This document shows, piece by piece, positions 26,195 to 34,959 of a stretch of DNA of 64,000 nt (the stretch's first letter is position 1; every line of letters starts with the position of its first letter). The stretch is from CAZHHH01 sp052400685 (lineage in GTDB: Bacteria > Bacteroidota > Bacteroidia > Bacteroidales > Marinilabiliaceae). Location: assembly GCA_052400685.1 (NCBI GenBank), contig JBQTGJ010000001.1; one strand, given 5' to 3'. A model generated the notes under the pieces. That model ran no database searches and was not told the origin of the DNA. It saw only the letters and a list, made by a program, of their open reading frames with translations. Position numbers and translations under genes: made by a program.

Positions 26195-26739
26195 CGAATT
26201 GAATCCGGGGACACAAAGCGTTGACCGTGTTTGAATTGTTTTCTTTTTCCAGGACCAAAACCTCCGCCTCCTTGTCTCCGTCCGGCTCTTTGTTCCATTC
26301 GAGAAAACAAAATTGTAAATTGTTTGAGCTGTTGGGGTGTACACATTGATTTGACAGCCAGAAAGTGATTGATGGTTTGTTGTTTTATGGAGGTCTGGAT
26401 CGCGCCGCTTTGGAGGGCAAAATTATTCAAAGTGGTGCTATCGGGTTGCTCTGATTGTAATTCGTGCATTATGAGAGACTGAATTTCTTCCAGTTTTAAC
26501 TGCAGTGTCTTAATGTTTTGGCGGTATGCTGTTTCCAGTATTTGAAATTCTTGTTTTTGTGTTTCATCGAAACCAATAAATTCTGCCAGGCGTTGCTGAC
26601 CTCCTTCTTGTGATTCAAAGCTTGTGATATCTTCCGGTTCCGTAAATGGTTGTTTGAGTTTATAAACTTTGAAAAGTGACCATCCTAATACAAGTGCCAG
26701 AATAATGATCACAACTGAAAGGATTGTTTTTTTGTTCAT
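26191..26739 (-). CDS. Spy/CpxP-like periplasmic stress protein, membrane-anchored
   Basis: A 182-residue protein with one N-terminal helix (TILSVVIIILALVLGWSLF) and an all-alpha periplasmic region resembling the heavy-metal-sensor/Spy/CpxP group. Here the LTxxQ motif appears as CTPQQLKQFTILFSRMEQR near residue 132. A Gly/Arg/Lys-rich tail follows (RRQGGGGFGPGKRKQFKHGQ). Such proteins chaperone unfolded proteins or bind metals and feed back on envelope-stress regulators. It lies 12 bp downstream of the anti-sigma gene and is third in the sigma operon, which supports an envelope or metal stress role (inference). Confidence 0.7.
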   Translation of the reverse strand: MNKKTILSVVIIILALVLGWSLFKVYKLKQPFTEPEDITSFESQEGGQQRLAEFIGFDETQKQEFQILETAYRQNIKTLQLKLEEIQSLIMHELQSEQPDSTTLNNFALQSGAIQTSIKQQTINHFLAVKSMCTPQQLKQFTILFSRMEQRAGRRQGGGGFGPGKRKQFKHGQRFVSPDSIR

Positions 26740-26751
26740 AGTATGTGTAAT

Positions 26752-27180
26752 TTAATTAATGTTGTTTTCAGATTGCGTCGTCTCTTCAAACCATGCTGTT
26801 TCTATCTCAAAAGCATTATTTTCTACATCAAAATAGTCGGTTAGCAATAAGTCCGCCATAACGGTCTGACGTTTGTCTGAGAGGTAGGCAAAAGTAAAGC
26901 CAATGGTCATGGTGAGCGTAACGGCTATAACTCTTAACCATGGGATGATGGCCGGTACTTGCTCTGCATTGTCAGTCTCAATGGCTGCCATTATTCGGGT
27001 GGCAATGAATGGTGATACTTCTATTTTTTTTTCAGCGTCAGCAAATTGTAAAAAATGATTATAGGATTGTGATAATGCTTTACATTGAGAACAACTGCTG
27101 AGATGCTGTTTAGCGGCATCTGACAGTTCTTCCAGTGTTTTTACGCTTGTGAGTTCAGCTTTATATTGTTGGCAATTCAT
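26752..27180 (-). CDS. Anti-sigma factor with zinc-binding (ZAS) motif and one TM helix
   Basis: A 142-residue inner-membrane regulator expected to hold the ECF sigma factor inactive. The cytoplasmic N-terminus has the ZAS motif HxxxCxxC (His26, Cys30, Cys33 in HLSSCSQC), with an earlier Cys3. A transmembrane helix follows (PWLRVIAVTLTMTIGFTFAYL, about 80-100), then a short acidic periplasmic tail. I chose the ATG at 27180; a GTG directly before it is also possible. The start overlaps the end of the sigma gene by 20 nt, so the two are translationally coupled. Confidence 0.85.
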   Translation of the reverse strand: MNCQQYKAELTSVKTLEELSDAAKQHLSSCSQCKALSQSYNHFLQFADAEKKIEVSPFIATRIMAAIETDNAEQVPAIIPWLRVIAVTLTMTIGFTFAYLSDKRQTVMADLLLTDYFDVENNAFEIETAWFEETTQSENNIN

Positions 27181-27745
27181 CACTTGTGGTTTTAAATTCT
27201 CTTTTTAATATTTCCTGTAATCGTGTTCTGGCTCTGAAAAGTAAACTTTCAGCCGCTTTAAGGGTAAGCCCCATGACTTCGGCCAGTTGGGCGTTGGTCA
27301 ATTCCTGATAGTGGCTTAGTATTATTGCTTTGCGTTGCGAAGCTTTTAACTTTCGCAGTGCTTGCCTGATAATTTTTTTTTGTTCCAGCTTTAGCAGGTC
27401 TCCGTCGGTTCTGTTTGGTGATTGTGAATGTATCATTATTGCACCATTTTCGGGACGAATAAATTGTCTGATTTTTTGTTTTCGAAGATGGTTTGTACCC
27501 ATATTGACACAAATGCGAAATAGCCATGTTGAGAATGACGACTGACCTTTGAATTTGTCCAATTGCTGGTATACTTTTATGAAAATGTCTTGCGTTAGGT
27601 CGGCTGCCTCGTCTTCGTCATGGAGAAAACCCATGCTTGACTGAAATACTTTTTGTTGGTATTTTTTTACCAACAGCCCAAAAGCGTCGCGGTTACCGTT
27701 TCGTATTTCATCGATGATCTGATTGTCGGAATAGGTGTTCTGCAT
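27161..27745 (-). CDS. RNA polymerase ECF sigma factor (RpoE-like)
   Basis: A 194-residue ECF sigma-70 factor. Region 2 has EDEAADLTQDIFIKVYQQL and FKGQSSFSTWLFRICVN (promoter melting and -10 recognition). Region 4 has LSHYQELTNAQLAEVMGLTL and AAESLLFRARTRLQEIL (-35 helix-turn-helix). It is the first gene of sigma/anti-sigma/Spy-like. A stable hairpin lies in its leader at 27776-27804. ECF factors of this type usually direct their own operon, but I could not identify the cognate promoter. Confidence 0.92.
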   Translation of the reverse strand: MQNTYSDNQIIDEIRNGNRDAFGLLVKKYQQKVFQSSMGFLHDEDEAADLTQDIFIKVYQQLDKFKGQSSFSTWLFRICVNMGTNHLRKQKIRQFIRPENGAIMIHSQSPNRTDGDLLKLEQKKIIRQALRKLKASQRKAIILSHYQELTNAQLAEVMGLTLKAAESLLFRARTRLQEILKREFKTTSDELPTI

Positions 27746-27775
27746 GTGGTTTTTACTTCATGTTTTTGATATATG

Positions 27776-27804
27776 AAGGTATCCGGCAATAAACCGGATA
27801 CCTT
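27776..27804 (-). terminator. Perfect 11-bp hairpin just upstream of the sigma factor gene
   Basis: AAGGTATCCGG (27776-27786) pairs with its exact complement at 27794-27804 around the loop CAATAAA. It lies 30 bp before the sigma ATG and about 140 bp after the Gly-rich gene. There is no clear T run on minus, so it may be a weak terminator for the upstream gene, an mRNA-stability structure or an operator. Confidence 0.5.
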
Positions 27805-27946
27805 ACTTAATGTCAGCAATAAAACGCTATTCTTTCTTTGCCTTCAAAATGGTTCTTATCATAATAAATTCACATTTTCAAGATTCGAAAGTTTCAATAA
27901 TAGAGTTTTCTTAATCTATCACTTGAATTTTTGGGCAAGGACTACT

Positions 27947-28339
27947 TTATTTTTTTTGTTGAACTGCTGCATTACAATTTGGGCCGCTGCCGTCGCGCAA
28001 ACGTTGTCCATTCCCTTTTTCAGTACGGTTACCTCCCCGTCCTTTGCCGTTAATACGTCCACTTCCATCTTTTAAGCCCGAGCCTTGTCCCAACCCTTTG
28101 CCTGTGGAACGTCCTTTTCCTTCGCCGTTACCAGGACCTAAACCCTTCCCGGCACGCTGCCCGTCGTAATTGTCGCAAATTCCGTCAGCGTTGGCATCTG
28201 TGTAACCCGGGCGGTCTGTGTTTAAGACTTTGGTCTCTTTTTGTTGTTTTGTTTGTTGGCTGTTCTGAGCCACTGCAATCTGCGTTCCAAAAATGACAAC
28301 TCCTGTCATCATCATCAATGTTAATACTAATTGTTTCAT
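27947..28339 (-). CDS. Small secreted Gly/Lys-rich protein with an EF-hand-like DxNxDG motif
   Basis: No named family recognised. The 130-residue protein has a signal peptide (LVLTLMMMTGVVIFGTQIAVA, cleavage near AQ), a Gln/Lys linker, then YTDANADGICDNYDG (calcium-loop-like, DANADGxxD). A low-complexity tail of GKG, GxG and GRG repeats (residues about 63-115) ends in a single Cys (PNCNAAVQQKK). Similar small proteins with DTNNDGICDN-type motifs occur in Bacteroidetes near sigma and Spy-like genes. It lies upstream of the sigma operon on the same strand, so a shared metal or envelope stress response is plausible (inference). Confidence 0.65.
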   Translation of the reverse strand: MKQLVLTLMMMTGVVIFGTQIAVAQNSQQTKQQKETKVLNTDRPGYTDANADGICDNYDGQRAGKGLGPGNGEGKGRSTGKGLGQGSGLKDGSGRINGKGRGGNRTEKGNGQRLRDGSGPNCNAAVQQKK

Positions 28340-28612
28340 AATTTCTTTTGTTTTTAAATGATTGACATTGTTACAAATTTTTGAGTTAACTCTTTGTAAT
28401 GTTGCTTAAACCTTTTTGTTCTTTAGACACGCCACATTAAAAAAACATTCGTTTATGGGTCGTTTTTTTTTTGCGAGATACTGTTTCATCAGAAAAGTTT
28501 TTTGATGCGAGGTATTGAAACGTTTTTTTGTCGTCTTTTTTAATTCGATTATTCCCATATTTGTAGAAAAATACGTTGGTTGTGGATAGGTAATCAACAG
28601 AAAATTACGGCT

Positions 28613-29815
28613 ATGAGGAGTGAAAATAAAATACGTATCGGATTATTTGGTTTTGGTGTCGTTGGACGAGGTTTGTATGACGTCATCAGTCAAACACCTG
28701 CACTTGATCAGGCTATCGTCAAAATATGTGTGAAGTCGGAAAAGGAGAGAGGGTTGCCCAATGAGCTTTTCTTTTATCATCCTGATGATTTGTTGGACGA
28801 TCCGGAAATAAATACTATTGTTGAGTTGATTAACGACGCCGGTGAAGCCTATGCCATTGTGAAAAAGGCCTTACAGAAGGGTAAAAATGTGGTGTCAGCC
28901 AATAAAAAGATGATTGCCGAAAATATGGCTGAACTCATTGAACTTCAAAAAGAGAATAACGTCTCGTTGCTTTATGAGGCTTCTGCTTGTGGCAGTATTC
29001 CCGTGATACGCAATCTGGAGGAGTATTATGATAATGATTTGTTGCTTTCGGTTACGGGGATCCTAAATGGTTCTTCCAATTATATCCTTTCGCAGGTGTT
29101 CGATCATCATCGTGATTACAAGGAAGCGCTTAAAGAAGCTCAGGATTTAGGTTTTGCTGAAGCCGATCCGTCGTTTGATGTAGATGGGTTTGACTCGCTT
29201 TATAAGCTGATTATTCTCACCATGCATAGTTTTGGGGTAATTATTAACCCTGATGAGGTGTTGAATTATGGCATTTCAACTATTTCTGATTTTGATATTA
29301 CCTATGCGCGCGAAAAAGGTTTTAAGATTAAGTTGGTTGGACAGGTGGAACGTTTACGTGACAAAAAAATTACACTTTTTGTTTTGCCCCGGTTGGTTTC
29401 GCCCGACAAATATATTTACAGTGTTGAAGACGAATACAATGGGGTTGTAATTAAAGGACTTGCATACGATAAGCAGTTTATGTTTGGTAAAGGAGCAGGT
29501 GGGCATCCTACTGGTTCGGCGGTGTTGTCTGACATCACTGCATTGATGCACAATTATCGTTATGAGTACAAAAAAGCAGCCTATTTTGGTGGATACAGCT
29601 ATTTTAAAGACGCAGCCATTGAAATTTATTTGAGGTACAAAAATCCGGATATTTTGAAGCTGATTAAATTTGAACGTATTTCAGAGGCGTACACCAGCAC
29701 GACCAATTCGTATAAAATCGGATTTGTTTCTTTAAGTCACTTGTTAAGCATTCGTAATGAATTGCAATCATCCGACATCTTTTTAGCCGCTACCGGTAAA
29801 TCTCTTAATTATTGA
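28613..29815 (+). CDS. hom: Homoserine dehydrogenase
   Basis: NAD(P)-dependent reduction of aspartate semialdehyde to homoserine, the branch to threonine and methionine. The 400-residue protein has a Rossmann motif GFGVVGRG (13-20), the catalytic segment VVSANKKMIAE and the substrate-binding signature GILNGSSNYIL. AEADPSFDVDGFDSLYKL follows, supplying the conserved acidic and Lys residues. An additional C-terminal part of about 90 residues carries no clear ACT domain. The open frame begins at 28580, but the ATG at 28613 gives the usual N-terminus and lies after GGCT. A possible promoter box CATATTTG, one mismatch from TAnnTTTG, lies at 28556-28563. It is monocistronic. Confidence 0.9.
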   Translation: MRSENKIRIGLFGFGVVGRGLYDVISQTPALDQAIVKICVKSEKERGLPNELFFYHPDDLLDDPEINTIVELINDAGEAYAIVKKALQKGKNVVSANKKMIAENMAELIELQKENNVSLLYEASACGSIPVIRNLEEYYDNDLLLSVTGILNGSSNYILSQVFDHHRDYKEALKEAQDLGFAEADPSFDVDGFDSLYKLIILTMHSFGVIINPDEVLNYGISTISDFDITYAREKGFKIKLVGQVERLRDKKITLFVLPRLVSPDKYIYSVEDEYNGVVIKGLAYDKQFMFGKGAGGHPTGSAVLSDITALMHNYRYEYKKAAYFGGYSYFKDAAIEIYLRYKNPDILKLIKFERISEAYTSTTNSYKIGFVSLSHLLSIRNELQSSDIFLAATGKSLNY

Positions 29816-30003
29816 GAAAGTTTTTTATGACGAAATTGGAGTTTTTGGTATCCACCGTAATAGCCAGACCATGCAAGAAAACTAATGTGGCAGAAGGTCC
29901 ATTTTTAGTCTATTCTTTTGGATAGTGGTTGTTTATAAAGATTATCACGGAACGCAGCAGTTATATTTTATAAATCAGACTCAAAATTGTTTTTATCGGC
30001 ATG

Positions 30004-30888
30004 TTAGCCATTGTTTAAAGCTTCTGCACCGCCTGTTATTTCCACGATTTGATTGGTGATGGCCGTTTGACGTGCTTTGTTATAGCCCAGTTGTAGTTCT
30101 TTAATAAGGTCGGTAGCGTTATCAGTTGCTTTATGCATGGAGGTCATGCGGGCACCATGCTCTGAGGCCTGAGATTCCAGAACTATTTGAAACAGCATGG
30201 CATGTAACATATTAGGAACCAGAGAATGAATAATGGTCAATGGGTCCGGCTCATAAATGTAATAAGATGATTCCGGTTGGGCTTCGTCCGGAATGGCAAT
30301 TTCGAATGGCAAATATTGGTATGATTGTACCGATTGCACGGCTGCATTAATAAATTCGTTATATACGACGATTACTTTTGAGTAAACACCTTCACTGAAT
30401 TGCTGCATTAATTTGTCTGCGAAGTTTGAGATTTCGCTGAACGAAGCGGTTTGTATCAGGTCATGGTGTGTTTCATCGACTGGAATATTCCGGCTTTTAA
30501 ACATTTTTTCGGCTTGTCGGCCAAGGATGCTGATTGATATTTTCCCCGATTTATAATCCTGTTTTAAATCTCCATAAATTAGGGATTGCACGGCTTTAAC
30601 AACGTTTGCATTAAAGCCGCCGCATAATCCGCGATTGGAAGCAATAACCAATATAAGCGTTTGACCGTTTTTTTTGGGTATGGAATAATCGAATGCAACG
30701 GGCTTGTCGAGCGAAGCGGCCAGATGAGCCATGATGCCAGCCATTCTTCCGGTGTAAGGACGGATGTGCGAAATGTTATCCTGAGCCTTTTTAAGGCGGG
30801 CTGCCGATACCATTTTCATGGCACTGGTAACCTGTCGGGTGGTTTTTATTGAACCAATCCGTGTTCTTATGTCGCGTAGATTAGCCAT
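30004..30888 (-). CDS. atpG: ATP synthase F1 subunit gamma
   Basis: Central stalk subunit that rotates inside the alpha3beta3 head. It has 294 residues, typical for Bacteroidetes. The N-terminal helix MANLRDIRTRIGSIKTTRQVTSAMKMV is canonical; the Rossmann-like middle has LVIASNRGLCGGFNANV and the C-terminal helix ends RQTAITNQIVEITGGAEAL. It is the last gene of atpBEFHAG, 3 bp after atpA. The beta (atpD) and epsilon (atpC) genes are not in this cluster, as in many Bacteroidetes. Confidence 0.97.
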   Translation of the reverse strand: MANLRDIRTRIGSIKTTRQVTSAMKMVSAARLKKAQDNISHIRPYTGRMAGIMAHLAASLDKPVAFDYSIPKKNGQTLILVIASNRGLCGGFNANVVKAVQSLIYGDLKQDYKSGKISISILGRQAEKMFKSRNIPVDETHHDLIQTASFSEISNFADKLMQQFSEGVYSKVIVVYNEFINAAVQSVQSYQYLPFEIAIPDEAQPESSYYIYEPDPLTIIHSLVPNMLHAMLFQIVLESQASEHGARMTSMHKATDNATDLIKELQLGYNKARQTAITNQIVEITGGAEALNNG

Positions 30889-30891
30889 TTT

Positions 30892-32481
30892 TTATTTTTC
30901 TTCTTTGTCACGATAGCGAATGCAAAGATCCGCAGCTGTTTCTTTTAGGATGTGTTGCATGCTATCATCAAATTGTCCAGATGCTATTTTCGACAGAACG
31001 TTGTCATGCTGGTGCCGAAGATTCTCAATGAAATCGTGCTCGAAATCTTTAATTTTTTCCTGAGAAATATCCTTCAATAGCCCTTGTGTACCGCAGAATA
31101 TGAGCGCAACTTGCTGTTCAACAGGCATGGGGCTGTATTGCGGTTGTTTCAATAGTTCTACATTCTTCCGGCCTTTATCAAGGACGTTCATTGTGGCAGC
31201 ATCAAGATCCGATCCGAATTTAGAGAAGGCTTCCAGTTCGCGGTATTGTGCCTGATCCAGTTTTAGTGTGCCTGCCACTTTTTTCATGGGTTTAATTTGG
31301 GCGTTTCCACCTACCCTTGAAACTGAGATTCCCACGTTGATAGCCGGACGAATACCTGCGTTGAACAGACCTGATTCCAAAAATATTTGTCCGTCGGTGA
31401 TGGAAATTACATTGGTAGGGATATAGGCGGATACGTCACCGGCTTGTGTTTCAATGATGGGCAATGCCGTTAAAGAACCACCACCTTTTACCATGGAACG
31501 AATGGATTCAGGCAGGTCGTTCATTTTGCTGACAATTTGTTGCGATTCAACAATTTTTGCGGCGCGTTCCAGCAAACGGGAGTGGAGATAAAATATATCA
31601 CCGGGGAAGGCCTCTCTGCCTGGTGGACGACGCAACAGCAGTGAAACTTCACGGTATGAAACGGCTTGTTTTGAAAGATCGTCTAATATAATAAGTGCAT
31701 GACGACCTGTGTCTCTGAAGAATTCGCCGATGGCCATACCGGCAAATGGCGCATAAAACTGCATCGCTGCGGGGTCCGATGCTGAAGCGGCGACCACTAT
31801 AGTATAGTCCATAGCGCCGTGTTGTTTTAGTGTATGGACTAACTGGGCTACCGTGCTTCCCTTTTGACCAATGGCCACATAAATGCAGTAAACAGGTTCC
31901 CCTTTGTCGTAAAATGTTTTTTGATTAATAATGGTGTCGATGGCAATGGCCGTTTTCCCGGTCTGTCGGTCGCCAATGATTAATTCCCGTTGTCCGCGTC
32001 CTATGGGTATCATGGCATCAATGGCCTTAAGCCCCGTTTGCAGAGGCTCTTTTACCGGCTGTCGAAAGATCACTTCAGGCGCCTTTCGTTCCAGCGGCAT
32101 TTCATATAAGTCACCGCTGATGGGGCCTTTGCCGTCGATGGGATCACCTAGTGCATTCACAACACGACCGGTCATGCCTTCACCAACTTTTAAGGATGCT
32201 ATTCGTCCGGTACGGCGAACAACGTCGCCTTCGCGAACCAGATGTGACGGGCCAAATAGCACAATACCCACATTGTCCTGCTCCAGGTTTAAAACCACAC
32301 CCATGCAATTGTCCAGCTCTACCAGTTCATTTGACTTAACGTTTGTTAAACCATAAACTCTGGCAATGCCGTCTCCAATCTGGAGTACGGTCCCTACTTC
32401 TTCCAGTTGCAGGTTGGTTTCAAACTGTTCTATTTGTTGTTGTATTAATTCTGATACTTCAGAAGGCTTTATTTGTTCCAT
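30892..32481 (-). CDS. atpA: ATP synthase F1 subunit alpha
   Basis: Non-catalytic nucleotide-binding subunit of the F1 head. It has 529 residues and the P-loop GDRQTGKTA in ELIIGDRQTGKTAIAIDTI, followed by VYCIYVAIGQKGSTVAQLV and the DDLSKQAVSYREVSLLLRRP segment with PGREAFPGDIFY. The N-terminal beta-barrel carries GIARVYGLTNV. It starts 10 bp downstream of atpH. Confidence 0.98.
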   Translation of the reverse strand: MEQIKPSEVSELIQQQIEQFETNLQLEEVGTVLQIGDGIARVYGLTNVKSNELVELDNCMGVVLNLEQDNVGIVLFGPSHLVREGDVVRRTGRIASLKVGEGMTGRVVNALGDPIDGKGPISGDLYEMPLERKAPEVIFRQPVKEPLQTGLKAIDAMIPIGRGQRELIIGDRQTGKTAIAIDTIINQKTFYDKGEPVYCIYVAIGQKGSTVAQLVHTLKQHGAMDYTIVVAASASDPAAMQFYAPFAGMAIGEFFRDTGRHALIILDDLSKQAVSYREVSLLLRRPPGREAFPGDIFYLHSRLLERAAKIVESQQIVSKMNDLPESIRSMVKGGGSLTALPIIETQAGDVSAYIPTNVISITDGQIFLESGLFNAGIRPAINVGISVSRVGGNAQIKPMKKVAGTLKLDQAQYRELEAFSKFGSDLDAATMNVLDKGRKNVELLKQPQYSPMPVEQQVALIFCGTQGLLKDISQEKIKDFEHDFIENLRHQHDNVLSKIASGQFDDSMQHILKETAADLCIRYRDKEEK

Positions 32482-32491
32482 TGCCGTAATT

Positions 32492-33034
32492 CTAAATAAC
32501 CATTAGTCTTTTTTTGAGCTGCCTTAATTGTCCCGATATGCTGCCATCAATCTGTTGACCATCGATGATTAAAATGATACCACCGGTGATATCCGGGTTA
32601 ACGGAACACGACAAATCGATGGGCGAGTTAATGCCTTTTTCGACCTGCTGTCTGATCTTGCTGCATTCTTCCTTGCTGAGTGTTATGGCTGTTATTAACT
32701 GCACATTTTTGATCCCCATTTTTTTGCGGTGCAGATCCAAAAAATTGATGAGCATGCTTTTTAATAACTGAGGTCGCTCATTTTGAATCACTACTTCCAT
32801 AAACTTCAACACCAGTTTGTCCACCAATGCGCCATAGACATTGCGAATAACCGTTATTTTTTCAGATGGTTTAATGGTCGCATTTTGCAACAGCTGATCC
32901 ATCTGTTTGGACTGCTCCATTACAGATACGATTAACTGGCAATCGCTCTTAAATTTTTCCATCAGATTCGGTTTTTCCAACCCTATATTAAATAAGGCAT
33001 TGGCGTAACGTACTGATATCAGACTGGCATTCAT
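32492..33034 (-). CDS. atpH: ATP synthase F1 subunit delta
   Basis: Peripheral stalk connector (OSCP) between the b subunits and the F1 head. It has 180 residues with the N-terminal helical domain SVRYANALFNIGLEKPNL and the C-terminal signature NPDITGGIILIIDGQQIDGSISGQLRQLKK. It sits between atpF and atpA in the operon. Confidence 0.95.
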   Translation of the reverse strand: MNASLISVRYANALFNIGLEKPNLMEKFKSDCQLIVSVMEQSKQMDQLLQNATIKPSEKITVIRNVYGALVDKLVLKFMEVVIQNERPQLLKSMLINFLDLHRKKMGIKNVQLITAITLSKEECSKIRQQVEKGINSPIDLSCSVNPDITGGIILIIDGQQIDGSISGQLRQLKKRLMVI

Positions 33035-33074
33035 ATACAGTTTTTTTGTTGCGAAAATTTTATAGCAGAATCAA

Positions 33075-33569
33075 TTAGTTAAAACTAATATCTTCCAAAT
33101 ACTGGTTGATGACTTCTTTTTGTCGTTTTTCATCTGCCATTTCTTGTTTCAGAATTTTGCCGGCAATTTCCAGCGACAATCGACTTATTTGTTGTCTGAT
33201 GCCTGCCATGGCTTCATTCTGTTCGCGTTTGATTTGTTGACGAGCTTGCATAAGAATTTTGTCAGCTGCCTGTTCGGCTGCTTTGCTTGCTTCTGCAACA
33301 ATTTGATTTTTCGTCTCCCGGGCTTCCCTTATCATGGCTTCTCTTTCAAGACGCGCCGAATTCATCATTTGTTTTTGTGTCTCGGCAATCTTCTCTATTT
33401 CTTTTTTGGCTGCATCGGCATCACGTAGCGAAAACTCTATATATTCCTGTCGCACTTTTAGTGCACGCAAAATTGGTTTCCATGCGTAGCGACGCAGAAT
33501 CAAAAGTAATATTACGAATGAGAGTGTGGTCCAAAAAACCAACCCGGGATCTACAGATAGTATCCCCAT
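33075..33569 (-). CDS. atpF: ATP synthase Fo subunit b
   Basis: Peripheral stalk subunit of 164 residues with one N-terminal membrane helix (VFWTTLSFVILLLILRRYAW) and a long charged coiled coil (about 35-155) rich in Glu, Lys and Ala. It follows atpE by 22 bp. The length and composition are ordinary. Confidence 0.96.
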   Translation of the reverse strand: MGILSVDPGLVFWTTLSFVILLLILRRYAWKPILRALKVRQEYIEFSLRDADAAKKEIEKIAETQKQMMNSARLEREAMIREARETKNQIVAEASKAAEQAADKILMQARQQIKREQNEAMAGIRQQISRLSLEIAGKILKQEMADEKRQKEVINQYLEDISFN

Positions 33570-33591
33570 TCTGTTTCTGTTTTGTTAAATA

Positions 33592-33801
33592 TTAACCTTT
33601 CATCCAGGCAATTACAATGGCAAAAAGAGCTGCTCCCTCAATAAGAGCTGCAATAATAAGCATTGCTGTTTGAATTTTTGAGCTTACTTCAGGTTGTCTT
33701 GCCATAGCTTCCATTGCCGAAGCTCCGATTTTTCCTATTCCTAAACCTGCTCCAATTATTATCAGGCCTAACCCGATTGAGATAAAACTTAGTCCTTCCA
33801 T
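33592..33801 (-). CDS. atpE: ATP synthase Fo subunit c
   Basis: Proteolipid ring subunit of 69 residues, a hairpin of two helices with the GxGxG packing motif (GAGLGIGKIGAS), the polar ARQPE loop (34-38) and the ion-binding carboxylate Glu55 in AALIEGAALF. The residue after Glu is Gly rather than Ser/Thr, and there is no Gln at the equivalent of the sodium-site position in helix 1. Proton rather than sodium coupling is therefore likely. Confidence 0.97.
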   Translation of the reverse strand: MEGLSFISIGLGLIIIGAGLGIGKIGASAMEAMARQPEVSSKIQTAMLIIAALIEGAALFAIVIAWMKG

Positions 33802-33820
33802 TGTATTAAATTTTAAAATT

Positions 33821-34900
33821 TTATTGTTCTTTGTTTACAGCAATACCAATAAATAGCGCTGTTAATAAGGTAAATACGTACGCCTGCAGGGCTCCCACCA
33901 AAAATTCCAGTGAATACATTACCAATGAAAGTAAGACGGTAAGAGGTGAGGCATATATAGTTTGTAATACAAATATGATCGAGGTAAGGCTTAATATAAT
34001 GATATGTCCGGCTGTTATATTTGCAAAGAGTCGAATCATTAAAGCAAATGGTTTGGTAAAGATGCCAATAATCTCGATGGGAACCAGTAATACTTTGATG
34101 TATAATGGCGCGCCAGGTGCCGTAAAAATATCTTTCCAGTAATGTTTCGATCCAAATACGTTAATGGCCAGAAAGGCAAAGACTGACAAAGTGAAGGTAA
34201 ATGCAATGTTGCCCGAAAGGTTCGCATTACCCGGGAAAAAAGGTATTAGTCCCAGTAAATTATTGGTCCATATAAAGAAAAACAGCGTCATCAAAAAGGG
34301 CATGAAGAAATCAGCTTTGTTCTTATCTATTTGCGATTTTACAATATCGTCACGAACAAACAGAACGATAGGTTCTAAGACTTTTTGAACCCCCTGAGGC
34401 GCAGATATGCCATCTTTCCGGTTGTAGTTTTTGGCCGCAGGAATAAATAACAGCAGGAGTATGGCTATGGATAGAAACATACTCGATACGTTTTTGGTAA
34501 TTGAAATATCTAAGGGTTTTTTATTGGTGACATCACCGGCAGCATTGTATGATAAGGATCCTTCCGCGTCCGTTTGATATATTTTTTCATTAAGTAACGT
34601 ATAATAACTGCCGCGTGAGTATACTATTTTTTCTGCTTTGCCGGTGTGAAATTTTGATGACAGAAATAGGTGCAACCCATGGTTATCCCATAATATTACC
34701 GGCAACGGCAGCGTTATGTCAAGTGTTTCGCCGGATGATTTTGGGAAGCTGATAATATGAAATTCGTGTGAATCGCCGATGTGATGCATGATCAGTTCGG
34801 TAATATCAAATCCTTCATCTGACGTCTGGCTTTTAGTGTCGTTGGCGTGCAAGGTGAAGCCTGCATAAAATATAAATAGTATGGTGAGCAGTCTTTTCAT
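33821..34900 (-). CDS. atpB: ATP synthase Fo subunit a, with Bacteroidetes-type N-terminal extension
   Basis: Ion-channel subunit of 359 residues, longer than the about 270 of most bacteria. The extension comprises a signal peptide (LLTILFIFYAGFTLHA) and a periplasmic region of about 120 residues, a pattern common in Bacteroidetes. The essential Arg lies in ALMIRLFANITAGHIIIL, and the final helices contain LQAYVFTLLTALFIGIAVN. It starts the core atpBEFHAG order. Confidence 0.96.
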   Translation of the reverse strand: MKRLLTILFIFYAGFTLHANDTKSQTSDEGFDITELIMHHIGDSHEFHIISFPKSSGETLDITLPLPVILWDNHGLHLFLSSKFHTGKAEKIVYSRGSYYTLLNEKIYQTDAEGSLSYNAAGDVTNKKPLDISITKNVSSMFLSIAILLLLFIPAAKNYNRKDGISAPQGVQKVLEPIVLFVRDDIVKSQIDKNKADFFMPFLMTLFFFIWTNNLLGLIPFFPGNANLSGNIAFTFTLSVFAFLAINVFGSKHYWKDIFTAPGAPLYIKVLLVPIEIIGIFTKPFALMIRLFANITAGHIIILSLTSIIFVLQTIYASPLTVLLSLVMYSLEFLVGALQAYVFTLLTALFIGIAVNKEQ

Positions 34901-34959
34901 TCTGTGAAATTAATACGTCTAATTTAATAAAAAAACTAATCTCCTGTTTCTGCTTTAGC

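Noticed and set aside
27773..28075. 100-codon plus-strand frame between the sigma and Gly-rich genes
   Set aside because: It begins in the hairpin, overlaps the end of the Gly-rich gene antisense and has low-quality composition.
29816..30003. tRNA or small RNA between hom and atpG
   Set aside because: I looked for cloverleaf arms and a terminator and found none; only a weak resemblance to family A (GCAAGAAAACTAATGTG) is seen.
31931..32356. 141-codon plus-strand frame opposite atpA
   Set aside because: Antisense shadow of the P-loop region of the alpha subunit.
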